Positions 1-5,472 of a stretch of 9,673 bases of DNA are shown piece by piece (position 1 is the first letter of the stretch; every line of letters starts with the position of its first letter). A program made the translations under genes and the position numbers. Source of the stretch: Clostridiaceae bacterium (GTDB taxonomy: Bacteria > Bacillota > Clostridia > Peptostreptococcales > Peptostreptococcaceae). The notes beneath the pieces are model-generated. The model saw nothing but the letters and a program-made list of their open reading frames with translations, ran no database searches and had not been told where the DNA came from. The stretch is taken from NCBI GenBank assembly GCA_902362365.1, contig CABIVQ010000075.1, forward strand, positions 1 to 9,673, written 5' to 3'.

Positions 1-89
1 TTCCAATTCCTTCTACTAAATACATTTTTACAGCTTTAAGTTTTATATCAAATGAATAATTCGTATTTTTTCTATTATTTTTTTTGCAT
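1..89 (-). pseudogene. IS3-family transposase OrfA, N-terminal fragment, apparent frameshift in an A8 run
   Basis: OrfA is the DNA-binding helix-turn-helix subunit of IS3-type transposases. The ATG at 89-87 lies about six bases after a near-perfect Shine-Dalgarno sequence, but its frame reads only M-Q-K-K before TAA and TAG. The frame one base away is open to the window edge and encodes K-N-T-N-Y-S-F-D-I-K-L-K-A-V-K followed by M-Y-L-V-E-G-I-G, the family signature. Removing one A from the run at 78-85 (minus strand) would join start and body. This is either an inactivating slippage mutation or a site corrected by transcriptional slippage on A8; the sequence cannot tell which. Confidence 0.6.
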
Positions 90-97
90 AAAAATCA

Positions 98-150
98 CCC
101 CTTAAAGTATCATTTTACAAGTCTTTTTTGCTTGTGCCTACTTTAAGGGG
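98..150 (-). promoter_or_regulatory. Inverted repeat that would sequester the IS3 orfA ribosome binding site
   Basis: The arms CCCCTTAAAGTA (98-109) and TACTTTAAGGGG (139-150) are perfect 12-bp complements. A second, inner pair (ACAAG at 117-121 and CTTGT at 131-135) tightens the loop. In a leftward transcript entering from outside the element, the 3' arm contains the AAGGGG Shine-Dalgarno of orfA, so the hairpin would hide it. Hairpins that block translation from read-through transcripts are known for IS10 and IS50; applying that role here is inference. Confidence 0.6.
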
Positions 151-250
151 TTCAGTTCAAATAGATTTCACCTTTTTATTATTACAATTAAATAAATATC
201 TTAGAAATACCAAAAGAACAAACTATAGAGAAAGTTATTCTTAGAATAAT

Positions 251-279
251 TTGACATGATGTGGTAAGAAAAATATAAT
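251..279 (+). promoter_or_regulatory. Consensus sigma-A promoter of the MarR-FUSC operon
   Basis: TTGACA at 251-256 and TATAAT at 274-279 both match the housekeeping consensus exactly and are separated by the optimal 17 bp. Transcription should start near 286, about 60 bases before the MarR start codon. Such a strong promoter fits a gene that is normally held off by a repressor. Confidence 0.88.
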
Positions 280-303
280 ATAGTTAACAAAGTAAACTAT
301 ATT
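277..303 (+). promoter_or_regulatory. Palindromic probable MarR operator overlapping the -10 box and start site
   Basis: A 27-bp dyad centred on base 290 has half-sites AATATAGTT (277-285) and AACTATATT (295-303), with a further inner AC/GT pair (287-288 and 292-293). It overlaps the last bases of the -10 box and covers the predicted start site. MarR-family proteins are homodimers that bind dyads of this size, commonly in their own promoters, so autorepression by the gene at 348 is the simplest reading. Binding itself is inferred. Confidence 0.65.
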
Positions 304-347
304 GAATATACTATAAAGTAAGTCATCTTAGGAAGTGGAGAAGAAAT

Positions 348-782
348 ATGCAAGATATGAATTGGATATATATGATGGAAAAAATGCAAGAGATACATTT
401 ATTTAGTAGAACAATGATACATAGAGCAATAAAAGAATATGAATTGTCTGGACAACACTTAGAGTTATTATCTCAACTTTTATTACATGAAGAGGGTATG
501 ACCCCAATGAAACTTAGTAAAATTATGGGTGTAAATAAAACAATTATAAGTAGAATAATAGATTCTTTAAATAAAGGAGGATATGTAATTAAAACACCGG
601 ATGCTAAAGATAAAAGAAGTTATTCAGTAACAATTACTGAGTTAGGAAAACAAATAATGGATAAAGTATACAAAAACTATTTGGGACCTATTTATGAATT
701 ACGTAGAAAATTAGGCGATGTAGAATTTTTAGAATTAATGACTTATATAGAGAATGCAAATAAAAAAATGAGTAAAGATTAG
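348..782 (+). CDS. MarR family transcriptional regulator
   Basis: This 144-residue protein has the usual MarR length and layout. Helices at about residues 1-35 and 105-142 form the dimer interface, and a winged helix-turn-helix occupies about 38-100. The recognition region is MKLSKIMGVNKTIISRIIDSL (from residue 54), followed by the wing DAKDKRSYSV (85-94), which carries the family's D-x-x-D-x-R pattern. The start at 348 is supported by GGAG at 337-340, seven bases upstream. The gene is first in an operon; the Shine-Dalgarno of the downstream FUSC gene overlaps its stop codon, so the two are translated from one message. MarR proteins usually repress a neighbouring efflux or detoxification gene and release DNA on binding a phenolic or other ligand. 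The ligand is unknown here. Confidence 0.93.
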   Translation: MQDMNWIYMMEKMQEIHLFSRTMIHRAIKEYELSGQHLELLSQLLLHEEGMTPMKLSKIMGVNKTIISRIIDSLNKGGYVIKTPDAKDKRSYSVTITELGKQIMDKVYKNYLGPIYELRRKLGDVEFLELMTYIENANKKMSKD

Positions 783-796
783 GAGGAGATGATTTA

Positions 797-1879
797 ATGA
801 CTTTTTATCAAGCTATGCAAGTTGGAGTAAATGTAATGAAGCCCTTGATTAAAGATACACAAAGTAAAAAATTAAAACAAAAATATATTACAGCTTTTAT
901 TTTAAAGAATATATTATGCCTTATATTTTGTATACTTGTTGTAACGAGTTTTGCGAAAGTGTTTGGAAATGAAAATAGTATAGTAGGGGTTGTAACTATT
1001 TTAGGAGTATTAACTTTTAGATTTTCTAATATAGATTTTGATGTTAAACAGTCTTCATTTACATTATTTAGTGTGTTCTGTATTTTTATGGTTGGCCCAT
1101 ATGTATCAAATTTAGTAGGACCGGTGCTAAGAAGTATTATTAACTTCATTTTTATAATGATAATACTTATATTAACATGCCATAATGTGATGCTTTCTAA
1201 TCAATCAATACTTGTATTATCATATTTACTTTTATGTGGGTATGAAGTTAATGATATAAATGCATTAATTAATCGTGTATTAGGATTAGCAATTGGGGGA
1301 ATTATCGTAGCAAGTATTTTTTATATCAAACAAAGGAAGGTAAAATTTGAAAATAAATTATCTGATATTATCAAGGATGTAAATTTAAGTAATGATCGAA
1401 CAAAGTGGCAATTAAAGCTTGCTTTTGGTATTTGTACATCTATGCTAATTGGAGAATTATTGCATTTACCTAGAACTATGTGGATAGGGATTGCGTGTAT
1501 GTCAATAATTCAACCAAATAAAGAAGTAGTAGAATTTCGTTTTAAAAATAGAATCTTATTTACTTTTTTAGGATGTTTACTATATTTTATTATTTATTCT
1601 GCTATACCAGTTAAATTTAGAGATTTAATAGGAATGCTTGGAGGGATAATGGTGGGATTCTCTGCTACTTATCAATGGCAGGTTATATTTAATGCTTTTG
1701 GTGGATTAACTTCAGCAATACCAGTTTTAGGTCTAGAAGGTGCTTTAATAATTCGTTTACTTAATGGATGTTTTGGATCTATATACAGTAGAGTTTATGA
1801 TAAAATATTTGATATAATCCATGAAAAAATTACATTTAGAAATAAAATTGAGCAAGTTACTACAAATGGAGAGATTTAA
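797..1879 (+). CDS. FUSC-family (fusaric acid resistance-like) membrane protein
   Basis: This 360-residue integral membrane protein has hydrophobic segments at roughly residues 32-55, 62-76, 86-106, 112-128, 135-148, 158-176, then a cytoplasmic stretch (about 178-203) and a second membrane block (205-330). The second half shows the features of the FUSC/aromatic acid exporter-like group: W204-x-L-K-L-A-F-G, a T-M-W-I-G motif at 227-231, and the FNAFGGLTSAIPVLGLEGA region at 298-316 that is typically F-N-A-x-G-x-x-x-A in the family. It probably exports or gives tolerance to a small aromatic or amphipathic compound, but substrate and direction cannot be read from sequence. AGGAGG at 781-786 precedes the ATG by ten bases. 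It lies 14 bases after the MarR gene and is followed by a terminator, forming a two-gene operon. Confidence 0.8.
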   Translation: MTFYQAMQVGVNVMKPLIKDTQSKKLKQKYITAFILKNILCLIFCILVVTSFAKVFGNENSIVGVVTILGVLTFRFSNIDFDVKQSSFTLFSVFCIFMVGPYVSNLVGPVLRSIINFIFIMIILILTCHNVMLSNQSILVLSYLLLCGYEVNDINALINRVLGLAIGGIIVASIFYIKQRKVKFENKLSDIIKDVNLSNDRTKWQLKLAFGICTSMLIGELLHLPRTMWIGIACMSIIQPNKEVVEFRFKNRILFTFLGCLLYFIIYSAIPVKFRDLIGMLGGIMVGFSATYQWQVIFNAFGGLTSAIPVLGLEGALIIRLLNGCFGSIYSRVYDKIFDIIHEKITFRNKIEQVTTNGEI

Positions 1880-1908
1880 TAGTTTATAATATTTAAAGTT
1901 TATATAAG

Positions 1909-1948
1909 AAAAACACCTTTAAGTAATTAAATGTTAAAGGTGTTTTTT
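1909..1948 (+). terminator. Rho-independent terminator of the MarR-FUSC operon
   Basis: The arms AACACCTTTAA (1912-1922) and TTAAAGGTGTT (1934-1944) are perfectly complementary, with an 11-base loop, an A-run before and six T's at 1943-1948. The flanking A and T runs also make it a possible bidirectional terminator. Confidence 0.9.
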
Positions 1949-2051
1949 AGTTGAATAGAACTTAATAATCAATTTTACGTAAAAATTTTAAGTTAATATA
2001 TAATGAAGAAATAATAAATATTGTAAATATATGGAAAATATTATCAGAGAA

Positions 2052-2068
2052 TGTAACTTTTTTGTAAC
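2052..2068 (+). promoter_or_regulatory. WalR (YycF) box upstream of the NlpC/P60 hydrolase
   Basis: TGTAAC-TTTTT-TGTAAC is an exact match to the published WalR consensus of two TGTWAH hexamers separated by five bases. WalRK controls cell-wall hydrolases (yocH, lytE and cwlO in Bacillus; similar targets in Staphylococcus), and the next gene downstream is such a hydrolase. The box lies 118 bases before the start codon and 16 bases upstream of a candidate -35 (TTTACA, 2085-2090). Because the region is AT-rich, chance matches occur, but exact spacing plus the right target gene makes this a strong candidate. No WalR gene is in the window. Confidence 0.65.
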
Positions 2069-2084
2069 TTTTTCACAAAATGTA

Positions 2085-2113
2085 TTTACATTGTTGAATT
2101 TTTCATATAAAGT
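2085..2113 (+). promoter_or_regulatory. Candidate weak promoter of the NlpC/P60 gene
   Basis: TTTACA (2085-2090) with a 17-bp spacer leads to TAAAGT (2108-2113), a poor -10; TATAAA at 2106-2111 is an alternative with a 15-bp spacer. A weak core promoter just downstream of the WalR box would suit activator-dependent transcription. The exact boxes are uncertain. Confidence 0.35.
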
Positions 2114-2121
2114 TACATATA

Positions 2122-2152
2122 TGGTATATATTTATCAATATACCAATTTTTT
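2122..2152 (+). promoter_or_regulatory. Hairpin with T-run in the leader of the NlpC/P60 gene
   Basis: TGGTATAT (2122-2129) and ATATACCA (2138-2145) are perfect 8-bp complements with an 8-base loop, followed by ATTTTTT. It sits between the candidate promoter and the start codon at 2187. It could be a weak intrinsic attenuator or a protein-binding dyad; the AT-rich stem would be unstable as RNA, so function is uncertain. Confidence 0.35.
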
Positions 2153-2186
2153 ATCATAATAAATAAAAAATGGGAGAAATTGAGTA

Positions 2187-3539
2187 ATGAATAAGAAAGT
2201 AATAATGTCATTAGGTCTAAGTGCGGCTGCCTTATCTTTAAGCACGATAGATGCAAGTGCAGCGCAAACTGCGATAGTAACAACATCAGTTTTAAATGTT
2301 AGAACTGGAGCAGGAACAAATTACTCTATAATGTCAAAAGTATACAAAGGTGACACTCTTGAGGTTATAGGAAGTTTAAATGGATGGTATAACATTAAGC
2401 TATCAAATGGAAAAACAGGATGGGTAAGTGGAGATTATTTAAGTATAAGCGGTTCATCTACTAACACAGAAAGTAAAAAAGGAACAGTAACTACAGATAC
2501 ACTAAATGTAAGAAGTGGAGCAGGAACAAGCTATTCTATAATATCAAAAGTATATAAAGGTGATACTGTAAATATAGTAGGAAGCTCAAATGGATGGTAC
2601 AAAATAGAATTATCAAGTGGAAAAACAGGATGGGTAAGTGGAGACTACGTTAGTGTAGGAAGCTCATCTGATAACTCTTCATCTGATAATGCAACAACAG
2701 AAAATAAAAAAGGAACAGTAACGACGGATACATTAAATGTAAGAAGTGGAGCAGGGACAAGCTATTCTATAATATCAAAAGTACATAAAGGTGATACTGT
2801 AAATATAGTAGGAAGCTCAAATGGATGGTACAAAATAGAATTATCAAGTGGAAAAACAGGATGGGTAAGTGGAGACTACGTTAGTGTGGGAAGCTCATCT
2901 GATAACTCTTCATCTGATAATACAACAACAGAAAATAAAAAAGGAACAGTAACTACAGATACACTAAATGTAAGAAGTGGAGCAGGAACAAGTTATTCTA
3001 TAATATCAAAAGTACATAAAGGTGATACTGTAAATATAGTAGGAAGCTCAAATGGATGGTATAAAATAGAATTATCAAGTGGAAAAACAGGATGGGTAAG
3101 TAGTGACTATGTAAGTATAGGCAGTTCATCAGGAAGTTCAAATGGTTCTAGTTCTGCAACTACAAATAAAGCTCAAGCTATTGTTGATTTAGCAACTAAG
3201 CAAATTGGAAAACCTTACGTATGGGGAGCTGAAGGACCAAGCACTTTTGACTGTTCAGGTCTTACATATTATGTATTTAAAAATGCTGTAGGTATATCTT
3301 TACCAAGAACATCTACTGAACAATCGAAAACTGGAACAACAGTAAGTAAATCTAATCTACAACCAGGTGATTTAATATTCTCTAGTACAAATGGAACTGG
3401 AAATGTAAGTCATGTTGGTATATACATAGGAAATAATGAAATGATTCATGCTCCTAAGCCTGGAGATGTAGTTAAGAAAACAAAAATAAATAATTCTTAT
3501 TGGGAGAATGCGTATCTATGGGCTAAGAGATATATATAA
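2187..3539 (+). CDS. Secreted NlpC/P60 peptidoglycan endopeptidase with four SH3b domains
   Basis: This 450-residue exported cell-wall hydrolase cuts within peptide stems of peptidoglycan. Residues 1-25 form a Sec signal peptide with likely cleavage at A-S-A/A. Four bacterial SH3 domains follow at about 27-87, 99-157, 176-234 and 253-311; each has the LNVR-S/T-GAG-x-x-YSI start and the GKTGWVS-x-DY end and should bind peptidoglycan peptides. The linkers are Ser/Thr/Asn-rich. The NlpC/P60 domain (about 326-450) has Cys356 in FDCSGL, His409 in SHVGIY and His421 in IHAP, so the catalytic triad appears intact. The start is supported by GGGAG at 2172-2176. The gene is monocistronic, with a WalR box upstream and a terminator downstream. 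Domains 2-4 are near-identical at the DNA level, indicating recent repeat amplification. Confidence 0.95.
   Translation: MNKKVIMSLGLSAAALSLSTIDASAAQTAIVTTSVLNVRTGAGTNYSIMSKVYKGDTLEVIGSLNGWYNIKLSNGKTGWVSGDYLSISGSSTNTESKKGTVTTDTLNVRSGAGTSYSIISKVYKGDTVNIVGSSNGWYKIELSSGKTGWVSGDYVSVGSSSDNSSSDNATTENKKGTVTTDTLNVRSGAGTSYSIISKVHKGDTVNIVGSSNGWYKIELSSGKTGWVSGDYVSVGSSSDNSSSDNTTTENKKGTVTTDTLNVRSGAGTSYSIISKVHKGDTVNIVGSSNGWYKIELSSGKTGWVSSDYVSIGSSSGSSNGSSSATTNKAQAIVDLATKQIGKPYVWGAEGPSTFDCSGLTYYVFKNAVGISLPRTSTEQSKTGTTVSKSNLQPGDLIFSSTNGTGNVSHVGIYIGNNEMIHAPKPGDVVKKTKINNSYWENAYLWAKRYI
2475..3119 (+). repeat. Tandem 231-bp repeats encoding SH3b domains 2-4
   Basis: Units start at 2475, 2706 and 2937 (the last lacks its linker end) with an exact 231-bp (77-residue) period covering one SH3b domain plus linker. 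Differences between units are mostly silent. Unit 3 resembles unit 1 at its start (ACTACAGATACACTA) but unit 2 further on (AAAGTACATAAAGG), a mosaic pattern typical of gene conversion or unequal crossing-over. The first SH3b domain (2265-2447) is much more diverged. Confidence 0.92.
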
Positions 3540-3546
3540 TATAGGA

Positions 3547-3577
3547 AGAGAATTAGAGAAATCTAATTCTCTTTTTT
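3547..3577 (+). terminator. Rho-independent terminator of the NlpC/P60 gene
   Basis: A perfect 11-bp stem, AGAGAATTAGA (3547-3557) with TCTAATTCTCT (3562-3572), has a GAAA tetraloop-like loop and runs into six T's (3572-3577). It lies immediately before the convergent YdcF gene's stop codon. On the minus strand no T-run follows, so it acts mainly rightward. Confidence 0.95.
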
Positions 3578-3581
3578 ATAA

Positions 3582-4232
3582 TTATTTACATAAATGTTTA
3601 TTAAAATCCCAATAAACTAATTTATTATAAGCTTCCCAAACTTTAGAAGGTATTTTTTGTTCAATTTGAAGTCCATTTTTACCATATAAATAAATTCTTT
3701 GGATATCTCCTACCATAATACTTATAAATTCATCTTTAGAGATTTCACCCTTAGAATAAAAATCACAATATTCTTCATAAGTAAACTTTGGAGAAGTTAT
3801 AACAAAATTTATTTCAGGCCATTGTTTTTTGAGAGTGGCGAAGGTCCTTCTTTCTCTATAAGGTTTATCAACAACTATAAAAGATGAGGGAGAAAGATTG
3901 ATATTTTTTAGTATTTCTTTAGTATTACTAATGTTTTCACCAGTATTACTAGCCTTATCTTCAATAATAATTTTATTTTTAGGTACTCCCATTTTTATTG
4001 CGATTTGCGCAAATTTCTCAGCTTCAGCCATATTCCATAAATTTTCGGTGATTCTACCATAACCACCAGTAAAAATAATCATATTACCATATCCATCTAA
4101 AAAAAGTTGGGCACATCTTTTTGCAACATGTAAGTCATGACTGCCAAATCCTAAGATAACATCTGACTTTTTTACATCCTCATTTAGTCGATGATAATTC
4201 CAAAGAATTTTTCCGTAGTAATCAATATTCAT
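3582..4232 (-). CDS. YdcF family (DUF218) protein
   Basis: This 216-residue protein has the DUF218/YdcF/SanA core. DVILGFGS (24-31) forms the first strand and loop, FTGGYG (54-59) the glycine-rich loop, E70-A-E72 the conserved acidic pair, and MGVPKNKIIIEDKASNTGEN (81-100) the signature region with E91 and the S/T-x-x-E-N box. The usual H-x-x-R-A motif is replaced by KPYRERRTF (123-131), keeping the arginines. The family is linked to envelope biogenesis, and E. coli YdcF binds S-adenosylmethionine, but its reaction is not established. There is no signal peptide or membrane anchor, so it should be cytoplasmic. GAGGA lies just upstream of the ATG. It starts 13 bases after the stop of the cyclase-like gene and shares its transcript. 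Length is normal for the short soluble subgroup. Confidence 0.85.
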   Translation of the reverse strand: MNIDYYGKILWNYHRLNEDVKKSDVILGFGSHDLHVAKRCAQLFLDGYGNMIIFTGGYGRITENLWNMAEAEKFAQIAIKMGVPKNKIIIEDKASNTGENISNTKEILKNINLSPSSFIVVDKPYRERRTFATLKKQWPEINFVITSPKFTYEEYCDFYSKGEISKDEFISIMVGDIQRIYLYGKNGLQIEQKIPSKVWEAYNKLVYWDFNKHLCK

Positions 4233-4245
4233 AGTATATCCTCAT

Positions 4246-4644
4246 TTAAAACTCTACTAGAACTCTAGCTGGTTGAGCATAGATACCTTCAACTTTTATT
4301 GGTAAGCAATATACTTTAAAATATTTAGTTGGTATGTTTTTTAAGTTACATAAATTTTCTATACCATATATTTTATTTTCAGTTAAGTAGTCATCAATAA
4401 CACCATGGTTTCTTCTAAGTCCTAAGCCTAAAGTGTCTATGCCAATCATATTTACTTTTTTAGTTACTAAGTATTCTATTACATCTATATGAGTACCCAT
4501 ATTATGTATATCACAAGAAAAATGTGTAGTAGTATATTCACTACCACTTTTAGAGTAACGTTTTACGATACTTACTTCTAAAGGCTTGGAGCCGGTCCTA
4601 TACTCTTTTCTAATTTTAGTTGTTTGTGTTATATCTGCTATCAT
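4246..4644 (-). pseudogene. Cyclase-family (kynurenine formamidase-like) gene with internal deletion
   Basis: The 132-residue product matches both ends of the metal-dependent cyclase/arylformamidase family (usually about 200-230 residues) but lacks the middle. The N-terminal part ends in H47-N-M-G-T-H52-I-D54, the start of the H-x-G-T-H-x-D-x-P-x-H metal site. The next residues, VIEYLVTKKVNMIGIDTLGLG, belong to the later I-G-I-D segment, and the C-terminal part (GIENLCNL, LPIKVEGIYAQPARV) is normal. The conserved Pro and final His are therefore missing, along with roughly 70 residues. The reading frame is kept, which suggests an in-frame deletion near 4475-4485. Metal binding and catalysis are unlikely. 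It heads a leftward pair with the YdcF gene. A short naturally divergent paralogue is possible but less likely. Confidence 0.7.
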
Positions 4645-4803
4645 CTACTATATACCTTTCTAATTATTATTGATTTTATGTTATATAATACCATTACTTA
4701 CAGATGAAAAATAGGATAAAATAATAAATTTTTAGGATATTTAAAACATTAATATTTTATTAGAATTTAATTAAGAAAGAAAAAGGGTACTTGGAGGTAG
4801 TAT

Positions 4804-4929
4804 ATGAAATCGAGATTACTCTTAGTTATGATTTCTATTATGGCTTGGTTAATTAATGGTATATTTGTTTATATTCAAATAAAAGACTTTGATAAAAACT
4901 ACATTGAGATGAGAAAGAATGGGGAATAA
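4804..4929 (+). pseudogene. GutM-like N-terminal fragment (41 residues)
   Basis: A strong ribosome binding site (GGAGG, 4793-4797) precedes an ATG opening a 41-residue reading frame with one membrane helix (about residues 4-25, including M-A-W-L-I-N-G-I-F) followed by YIQIKDFDKNYIEMRKNGE. This helix, then Q-I-K-x-F and a charged R-K-x-G, resembles the N-terminus of the GutM/SrlM glucitol-operon activator family (about 120 or more residues). In that family the next residues form an I-G-R/K-x-x-G block, but here a TAA follows at once and no continuation is visible in other frames. It is either a truncated gutM relic or a small membrane protein. The intact translation signals argue that it may still be made. 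The next gene starts two bases after its stop. Confidence 0.5.
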
Positions 4930-4931
4930 GA

Positions 4932-5444
4932 GTGGAATTAATATTAAAAGAAGAAAAGCTAGAGACGTATTCAGAAAATCAAATACATAGATATTATTAT
5001 ATTGATGGATTACCTAAGAATATACGATGTAAGCTTAAAATTATATATGGATATGATTTTAGAGATTTTAATATATCACCAAATAAATATTATCAGACTT
5101 TTGTAGACATAGATAATGATAGTCTCTTTATATCATTGTGGTATGATAATTTTTCTATAAATTATTATAGCCAAGAATACTTTGAAGAAATTATAAACGT
5201 AATTATGAAGTATATTATAAAAGAATTTTCAAGTTATAATATATACTTTTATGATATACCAAATGATGTAGAAAGAAAAATAATAGAAAAATATACTCAG
5301 ACAATATATATAGGAAAATATAAAGCTACTATTTATTATATAAATAATTTGTCAATAATAAAAAGAGTAATAAATTTGGATGAATTTCCTAGTTTACTAC
5401 TCTTTTTTAGATATATAATTTTACAAAATAGGAAGAATATATAA
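4932..5444 (+). CDS. Uncharacterised Tyr/Ile-rich protein, 170 residues
   Basis: I do not recognise a family. The frame is open for 170 residues from a GTG at 4932, preceded by GGGG at 4921-4924, a weak ribosome binding site that lies in the last codons of the GutM-like fragment; translational coupling is likely. The protein is unusually rich in tyrosine (about 22) and isoleucine, has no signal peptide or clear membrane helix until a hydrophobic stretch near its C-terminus (about 154-164, SLLLFFRYIIL), and has no cysteine pairs or recognisable catalytic motif. It ends 28 bases before the AI-2E family gene, probably in the same transcript. The start could be internal, since GTG with this spacing is not compelling. 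Confidence 0.5.
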   Translation: MELILKEEKLETYSENQIHRYYYIDGLPKNIRCKLKIIYGYDFRDFNISPNKYYQTFVDIDNDSLFISLWYDNFSINYYSQEYFEEIINVIMKYIIKEFSSYNIYFYDIPNDVERKIIEKYTQTIYIGKYKATIYYINNLSIIKRVINLDEFPSLLLFFRYIILQNRKNI

Positions 5445-5472
5445 TGGCAGTAGTGTATGATAGGAGGTAATA

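Larger units (their letters stand above)
1..159 (-). mobile_element. IS3-family insertion sequence, terminal part with start of orfA (cut by window edge)
   Basis: Reading leftward from 159, the sequence begins TGAACTGAACCCC, which resembles the TG-starting terminal repeats of IS3-family elements. It then has a hairpin, a strong ribosome binding site (AAGGGGTG) and an ATG at 89-87. The coding sequence after it matches the helix-turn-helix start of IS3-family OrfA (residues YSFDIKLKAVKMYLVEGIG) and runs off the window at base 1. The outer end near 159 is inferred from the repeat; no target-site duplication can be checked because the other end is absent. The OrfA frame is not continuous with the ATG because of an A8 run (see the separate entry). 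The family assignment rests on a short segment. Confidence 0.72.

Noticed and set aside
160..250. Small gene or regulatory RNA between the IS3 end and the MarR promoter
   Set aside because: The stretch is AT-rich with no start codon plus ribosome binding site and no stable hairpin; nothing can be supported.
808..1149. 113-residue minus-strand open frame inside the FUSC gene
   Set aside because: It lies fully antisense to a well-supported membrane-protein gene, and I recognise no family or ribosome binding site for it.
2475..3119. Regular repeats as a CRISPR-like array
   Set aside because: The period is 231 bp, the repeats are coding, in frame and match SH3b domains; there are no short repeats with unique spacers.
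3699..3887. 62-residue plus-strand open frame inside the YdcF gene
   Set aside because: Antisense shadow of a recognised DUF218 protein.
4645..4803. Divergent promoters between the cyclase relic and the GutM-like fragment
   Set aside because: Several -10-like TATATA/TATTAT elements occur in this AT-rich gap, but none pairs with a good -35 at proper spacing, so I could not choose boxes for either strand.
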